Both the position numbers and the translations under genes were made by a program. From the NCBI GenBank assembly GCA_046498285.1, contig JAWOBA010000082.1, forward strand, positions 1 to 18,629: 18,629 nt of DNA. The letters run 5' to 3'. Shown here in pieces: positions 15,653 through 18,629 of the stretch. The DNA is from B33-G16 sp046498285. GTDB taxonomy: Bacteria; Desulfobacterota; DSM-4660; Desulfatiglandales; B25-G16. The notes under the pieces are model-generated. The model was not told the origin of the DNA, ran no database searches, and was given only the letters and a program-made list of their open reading frames with translations. Numbering within the stretch: position 1 is the stretch's first letter; every line of letters begins with the position of its first letter.

Positions 15653-16858
15653 CTATCGAAGACGTCCCTTTAATCCCCATCCAAAAGATATAAGCGCCGC
15701 TACACAGCTTAACCCTGATACAAGTCCGGTTGCCAGTATTCCCCCTGCCAGCCAGATATGGCTTCCTGCAAGTGAGCCGATTACGCGCCCTAAACCGGCT
15801 GCTGCAAAGAATCCGGACATCATTGTTGCCCGAGATGCAGGTAACAATTCCGTAGACAGAGATAATGACGAGACAATGGTAAATTCATAGATTAAAAAAA
15901 GTACAAACAGGCTCATAAAGGCAAAAGATAGGGTATGCGATGTGAAGGGTAATATTACATAGCACAATGCCGATAGAATGATGCCAATAATGATAGAACG
16001 CTTTAGCCCCAACCGGTCGGCAAAAGACGCGGTCATGATTTCCCCTGATAATTCGGCAACGCCGATTATACTCGTCCCTATTCCCAGGGCTACAATACTC
16101 AGGTTGAATGATTCCTCAAGCCATGCCCCATATACGACAAAAAGATTGTCATTGGCGATGCCAAATAACAGCGCAAAGCCAAGCGTGCCCAATGGTCCCC
16201 GTTGTTGGACGAGTTGTTTCAAGGTATTGAGAACACTGGCTGGGTTTTGATGGGCATCTTTTTTTCTCCTATCTTTTGGTATGAGGATTTTTATGGCGAT
16301 TATACCGAAAATCCCGAATCCACCTAAGACAAAGAATGGCCCGCGCCATCCCACCTCATGAATGAGAAATGCAATGGCAGGGATACCTACAAGGGTGCTT
16401 CCTGCCCAGCTAAACTCGAGTAGACCGATAACAAGCCCCCGTTTTTCAAAGGGGACCCGTTCTCCCACATACGCCTGCAAAGCCGGATCAAACACCGTTT
16501 TCGCCAGCCCTGCTAAAAAAAAGGTGACTACAATAACACTGTATAAGGGTAACATTCCTCCTGCGAGCATCCCTATGACAAGTAGTTCCAGCCCTGCTAT
16601 CATCATTCGGCGATAGCCGAAACGATCGGCCAGAGGTCCGGAGAAAATTCCAATGATACTGGTAGCCTGGTTTATTGCGATTAAGGATGTTACTGCTGTT
16701 AAGTGAACACCCAATCCCCGGCTCAGCGCAGGGGCAAACGGATAGGCAAAGCGCCGTGCCGTGTTGAGGATAAGGCGGCATAACACGGTTGCTCCAGCTT
16801 TCCATGCTAATCTGGAAAATGAGTTTTTTTGGTGTTGTTGTTGTGATGTATCAGGCAA
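15653..16858 (-). CDS. Major facilitator superfamily transporter
   Basis: 401 residues with about twelve TM helices in two halves. MFS motif A is present after TM2 as GPLADRFGYRR (74-84). A charged central loop, PKDRRKKDAHQNP, separates the halves, and an A-like motif recurs in the second half (ASFADRLGLKRS). Substrate is not predictable; general resemblance is to drug or small-metabolite efflux proteins. The start appears to be TTG at 16858 with GGGGTG upstream; no ATG lies in the first 45 codons, and a TGA closes the frame 9 codons upstream. Monocistronic: upstream is a 465-bp gap, and the 3' end lies 25 bases from repeat copy 2. Confidence 0.92.
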   Translation of the reverse strand: MPDTSQQQHQKNSFSRLAWKAGATVLCRLILNTARRFAYPFAPALSRGLGVHLTAVTSLIAINQATSIIGIFSGPLADRFGYRRMMIAGLELLVIGMLAGGMLPLYSVIVVTFFLAGLAKTVFDPALQAYVGERVPFEKRGLVIGLLEFSWAGSTLVGIPAIAFLIHEVGWRGPFFVLGGFGIFGIIAIKILIPKDRRKKDAHQNPASVLNTLKQLVQQRGPLGTLGFALLFGIANDNLFVVYGAWLEESFNLSIVALGIGTSIIGVAELSGEIMTASFADRLGLKRSIIIGIILSALCYVILPFTSHTLSFAFMSLFVLFLIYEFTIVSSLSLSTELLPASRATMMSGFFAAAGLGRVIGSLAGSHIWLAGGILATGLVSGLSCVAALISFGWGLKGRLR

Positions 16859-17323
16859 TAGACACCCCGTGGCAATTATCTTTCATGCGCTAAATTGTTA
16901 TATTTCATGAGCTATAAAAATATGGTTACAATTCATAGGTGATAGCGATTAAAACAGGGGAGAGATGTTTTGCCGCCGCCCTTGACTGTTCCAAGGGTGG
17001 GAGGGTTTATTGATGTTGCTTTAAAGAATGCTGGCAGGTATCGAGTAAGCCCGGCACTTTTATGCCTTTGAGATGTATCAGGGATCAATATCATATGTGG
17101 CGAATTGGATAGCCGAGCACGGCCTCCTGATTTTTTCCAAAGGTCTGTTGTATATTTACCTCAGTAATTGCATCTATATCCTGATGCTTCTCTTTATGAA
17201 TTCTTATTAGCGTTTTCAGAACCGGCATTTCACAAACAAGAATGCTTTTTTTAAAAACCTGTAGCCTTATTGGTGCCCTGATAACAACCTGCCCTGTTGT
17301 ATTTTCTTACCTGTGAGTTTTAT
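16859..17323. other. 465-bp intergenic region between the MFS and Usp genes
   Basis: No established gene. The region holds a doubtful minus-strand frame (17091-17228) and a CCCTTG-N7-CAAGGG hairpin (16979-16997) with no T-run on either side, so not a clear terminator. The promoter of the MFS gene should lie in its left part, but I see no convincing -35/-10 pair. Confidence 0.5.
17091..17228 (-). other. Doubtful small ORF or gene remnant (45 codons)
   Basis: ATG 17228 to TGA 17091-17093. The frame is also open for about 26 codons further upstream, without a standard start. The translation (MPVLKTLIRIHKEKHQDID, then AITEVNIQQTFGKNQEAVL) has a plausible protein-like mix of charged and hydrophobic residues, but no ribosome site is evident and I recognise no family. 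It lies downstream of usp on the same strand. Confidence 0.2.
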
Positions 17324-18238
17324 TTAAAGCCTTAGCAGTGCATCCAGAATACTCATTCCTTCTCCCTTCTTCTTTACTGCAAGCAGGGGAGATGTGGTTG
17401 TATTGATCAGGTGTTCTGCCACGCTTCCGAGTAACACACCGGCAGCAGCCCTTCGCCCCCGTGCGCCAATAACCACCAGACATCGTTCACGTGCGGCAAT
17501 AACATCTTCAATGCCCTTGGATGCATTTTTCTCAAGGTGGAAGAGGGGAACGGCGGTGAGGCCGTTTAGGTCTATTTTCTTAATGAATTCAGCATAGCTT
17601 TTCTCAGCGTGCCCTTTCATGATCTCCGCGAACTGATCATAGCTCTTTCCTGTCTTGTAGTATCCCAAAGGAACATTGTAGACATGAAGGAAGGTTATTT
17701 GCTCTATTCCTTCAGAGACCTTGGCGAGTGCTACTGCGGCCTCCGCTGCATCTGCTGAGTTTTCCGAAAAATCCACAGGGACAAGGATATTAGTAAACCA
17801 TGTTGTGGTTCCCTCAGGCACAAAGAGTACAGAACAGGGTGCCTTTCGGGCAAGTTTTTCAAAGAGGGTTCCGCTCGCAGAGGGTATTTTTCGCTTGCGC
17901 ATGATGATCAGATCGATTTCATGCTCTTTTGCCCACCGTAAAAATTCTATCAACGGTGAGCCTTCCACAACCTGATAGTCGATCTGTGTTTCCGGGTTAC
18001 CATCAAAGTATTTATCGACAAGGTCTTCCATTTCCTTCCGCGCATACTCTTCAACAGGCTGAAAAAGATCCGGATACTCGGTACGGAGATCATCCGGAAT
18101 ATCTGACGTACTTACAACGTGAAGAAAGGTAAGCTTTTCGGATTTTGCCAGTCTGCTGATAAGGCCTGCATAGCGAATAGACGCTCCATCCTGGTTAACA
18201 AATGAAACCCCAACCAAGAGGTGATTGTATTGATACAT
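17324..18238 (-). CDS. Tandem universal stress protein (two UspA domains)
   Basis: 304 residues holding two UspA folds: about 3-140 (YNHLLVGVSF to CSVLFVPEG) and about 145-288 (WFTNILVPVDFSENSADAAE to TSPLLAVKKK). The second keeps the ATP-binding pattern G-x2-G-x9-G-S (GARG, nine residues, GS). In the first the equivalent segment reads RKRKIPSASGTLFEKLARKA and lacks the glycines, so probably only the C-terminal domain binds nucleotide. Start chosen at ATG 18238, which has AAGGAG 7 bases upstream; the frame extends to 18316, but those 26 residues are not Usp-like. Such proteins respond to stress or energy limitation in the cytoplasm. Monocistronic, 115 bases from repeat copy 3. Confidence 0.93.
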   Translation of the reverse strand: MYQYNHLLVGVSFVNQDGASIRYAGLISRLAKSEKLTFLHVVSTSDIPDDLRTEYPDLFQPVEEYARKEMEDLVDKYFDGNPETQIDYQVVEGSPLIEFLRWAKEHEIDLIIMRKRKIPSASGTLFEKLARKAPCSVLFVPEGTTTWFTNILVPVDFSENSADAAEAAVALAKVSEGIEQITFLHVYNVPLGYYKTGKSYDQFAEIMKGHAEKSYAEFIKKIDLNGLTAVPLFHLEKNASKGIEDVIAARERCLVVIGARGRRAAAGVLLGSVAEHLINTTTSPLLAVKKKGEGMSILDALLRL

Positions 18239-18352
18239 AGTGGCTCCTTTTTCTGTGTTAGTGTTGTATAGATTTTGTCTGCTCATGCATGATGCTGATG
18301 TGACAACATTACGCATTTTTGCTGTATATGCATTAAGACTGTTTCATGTGAT

Positions 18353-18629
18353 GAGACCTTTGCATAACCCCTCTTGATCTAAAGACGATGGGCTTTTTTT
18401 CAGTTCCAAGGCTCCCGGGCTGGTCTTTTCAGCAACGTATCCATGGGGGAGTTTTGCTCTATCCGCATTGCCCCGATAAATCGGTGCCTGCGGGTTCCCC
18501 ATTGATACGTTACGAAAAGACAGCACCCTTCTCTCCGAGCGGGAGGCTCTACGAGCCGGAGGCCACCAGTCACTTCAAAAAAGTCCATCGTCTTTTTGAG
18601 GATGGTGAAAATCGCCGGGTTTTTCAAAG
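18353..18629 (+). mobile_element. MITE-like palindromic repeat, copy 3 (long form, cut by window end)
   Basis: Begins GAGACCTTTGCATAACCCC and runs to the window edge at TTTTTCAAAG; five more bases (GTCTC) would complete the terminal repeat, giving 282 bp. Outside the 91-bp inner module it matches copy 1 at roughly 96 percent by eye (about eight differences in 191). It encodes no transposase. A minus-strand open frame across it (18400-18627) is a property of the repeat and is not called as a gene. Confidence 0.75.
18425..18519. repeat. Inner palindromic module of copy 3
   Basis: CTTTTC, AACGTATC and ATGGGG on the left (18425-18448) pair in order with CCCCAT, GATACGTT and GAAAAG on the right (18497-18519), with one mismatch and one small bulge. 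CCGAT-AA-ATCGG is a further perfect small hairpin at the centre (18473-18484). Direct repeats CAGCA at 18430-18434 and 18521-18525 mark the segment absent from copy 1. Confidence 0.65.

Noticed and set aside
16979..16997. CCCTTG-N7-CAAGGG hairpin as terminator
   Set aside because: No T-run follows on either strand, and it lies upstream of the MFS gene start rather than after a gene.
18239..18316. Upstream extension of the universal stress protein
   Set aside because: The 26 extra residues are not Usp-like, and ATG 18238 has a well-placed AAGGAG.
18400..18627. 75-residue minus-strand frame in copy 3 (contains VTGGLRLVEPPARREG)
   Set aside because: It lies entirely inside the repeat. Such translations are common spurious annotations of repeats, and copy 1 would break it by its 91-bp deletion.

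Overview
The window reads as a stretch of chromosome from a Gram-negative bacterium, probably anaerobic or facultatively so. It carries a lipid A-type acyltransferase (outer membrane), an Fe-S quinolinate synthase, an AmmeMemoRadiSam-type radical SAM enzyme, Cache-domain sensors and a sigma-54 promoter. This mix suits Desulfobacterota, Nitrospirota or anammox-type Planctomycetes, but nothing here fixes the phylum. There is no rRNA, tRNA, CRISPR array or transposase gene.

Layout. (1) 67-257: short copy of a dispersed palindromic repeat. (2) 531-3447, minus: a Cache-HAMP-PAS histidine kinase and its NarL-type response regulator in one operon, with a possible terminator at 317-360. (3) 3527-4540, minus: AmrS-like radical SAM enzyme. 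(4) 4713-8991, plus: a compact run of acyltransferase, nadA, a conserved-looking membrane protein of unknown function and a PanP-like PLP decarboxylase. (5) 8992-9655: gap ending in a near-consensus sigma-54 promoter that drives a chemoreceptor (9656-11581). (6) 11669-15276, minus: MoxR ATPase, DUF58 protein and a polytopic DUF4129 protein, with touching or overlapping ends. (7) 15330-15627: second repeat copy, then a minus-strand MFS transporter (15653-16858). (8) 16859-17323: gap with one doubtful short ORF. (9) 17324-18238, minus: tandem universal stress protein. (10) 18353-18629: third repeat copy, cut by the window edge.

How genes may work together. In block 4, NadA (NAD precursor from iminoaspartate) and PanP (beta-alanine for CoA from aspartate) both draw on aspartate-derived carbon, and share a transcription unit with an envelope acyltransferase and a membrane protein. 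Block 6 is a MoxR/DUF58 module whose third gene keeps the DUF4129 tail of TgpA-like proteins but has no transglutaminase core.

The least ordinary DNA is the repeat family: three same-orientation copies with 10-bp terminal inverted repeats (degenerate at one end of copy 2), extended internal palindromy, and an inner palindromic module that copy 1 lacks exactly between 5-bp direct repeats. It looks like a non-autonomous (MITE-like) element. I see no clearly new multi-gene system. Best leads are the repeats, the acyltransferase lacking the expected acidic residue, and the nadA-membrane protein-panP linkage. Base composition also shifts by eye, from AT-rich at about 4-9 kb to more GC-rich at about 12-18 kb.
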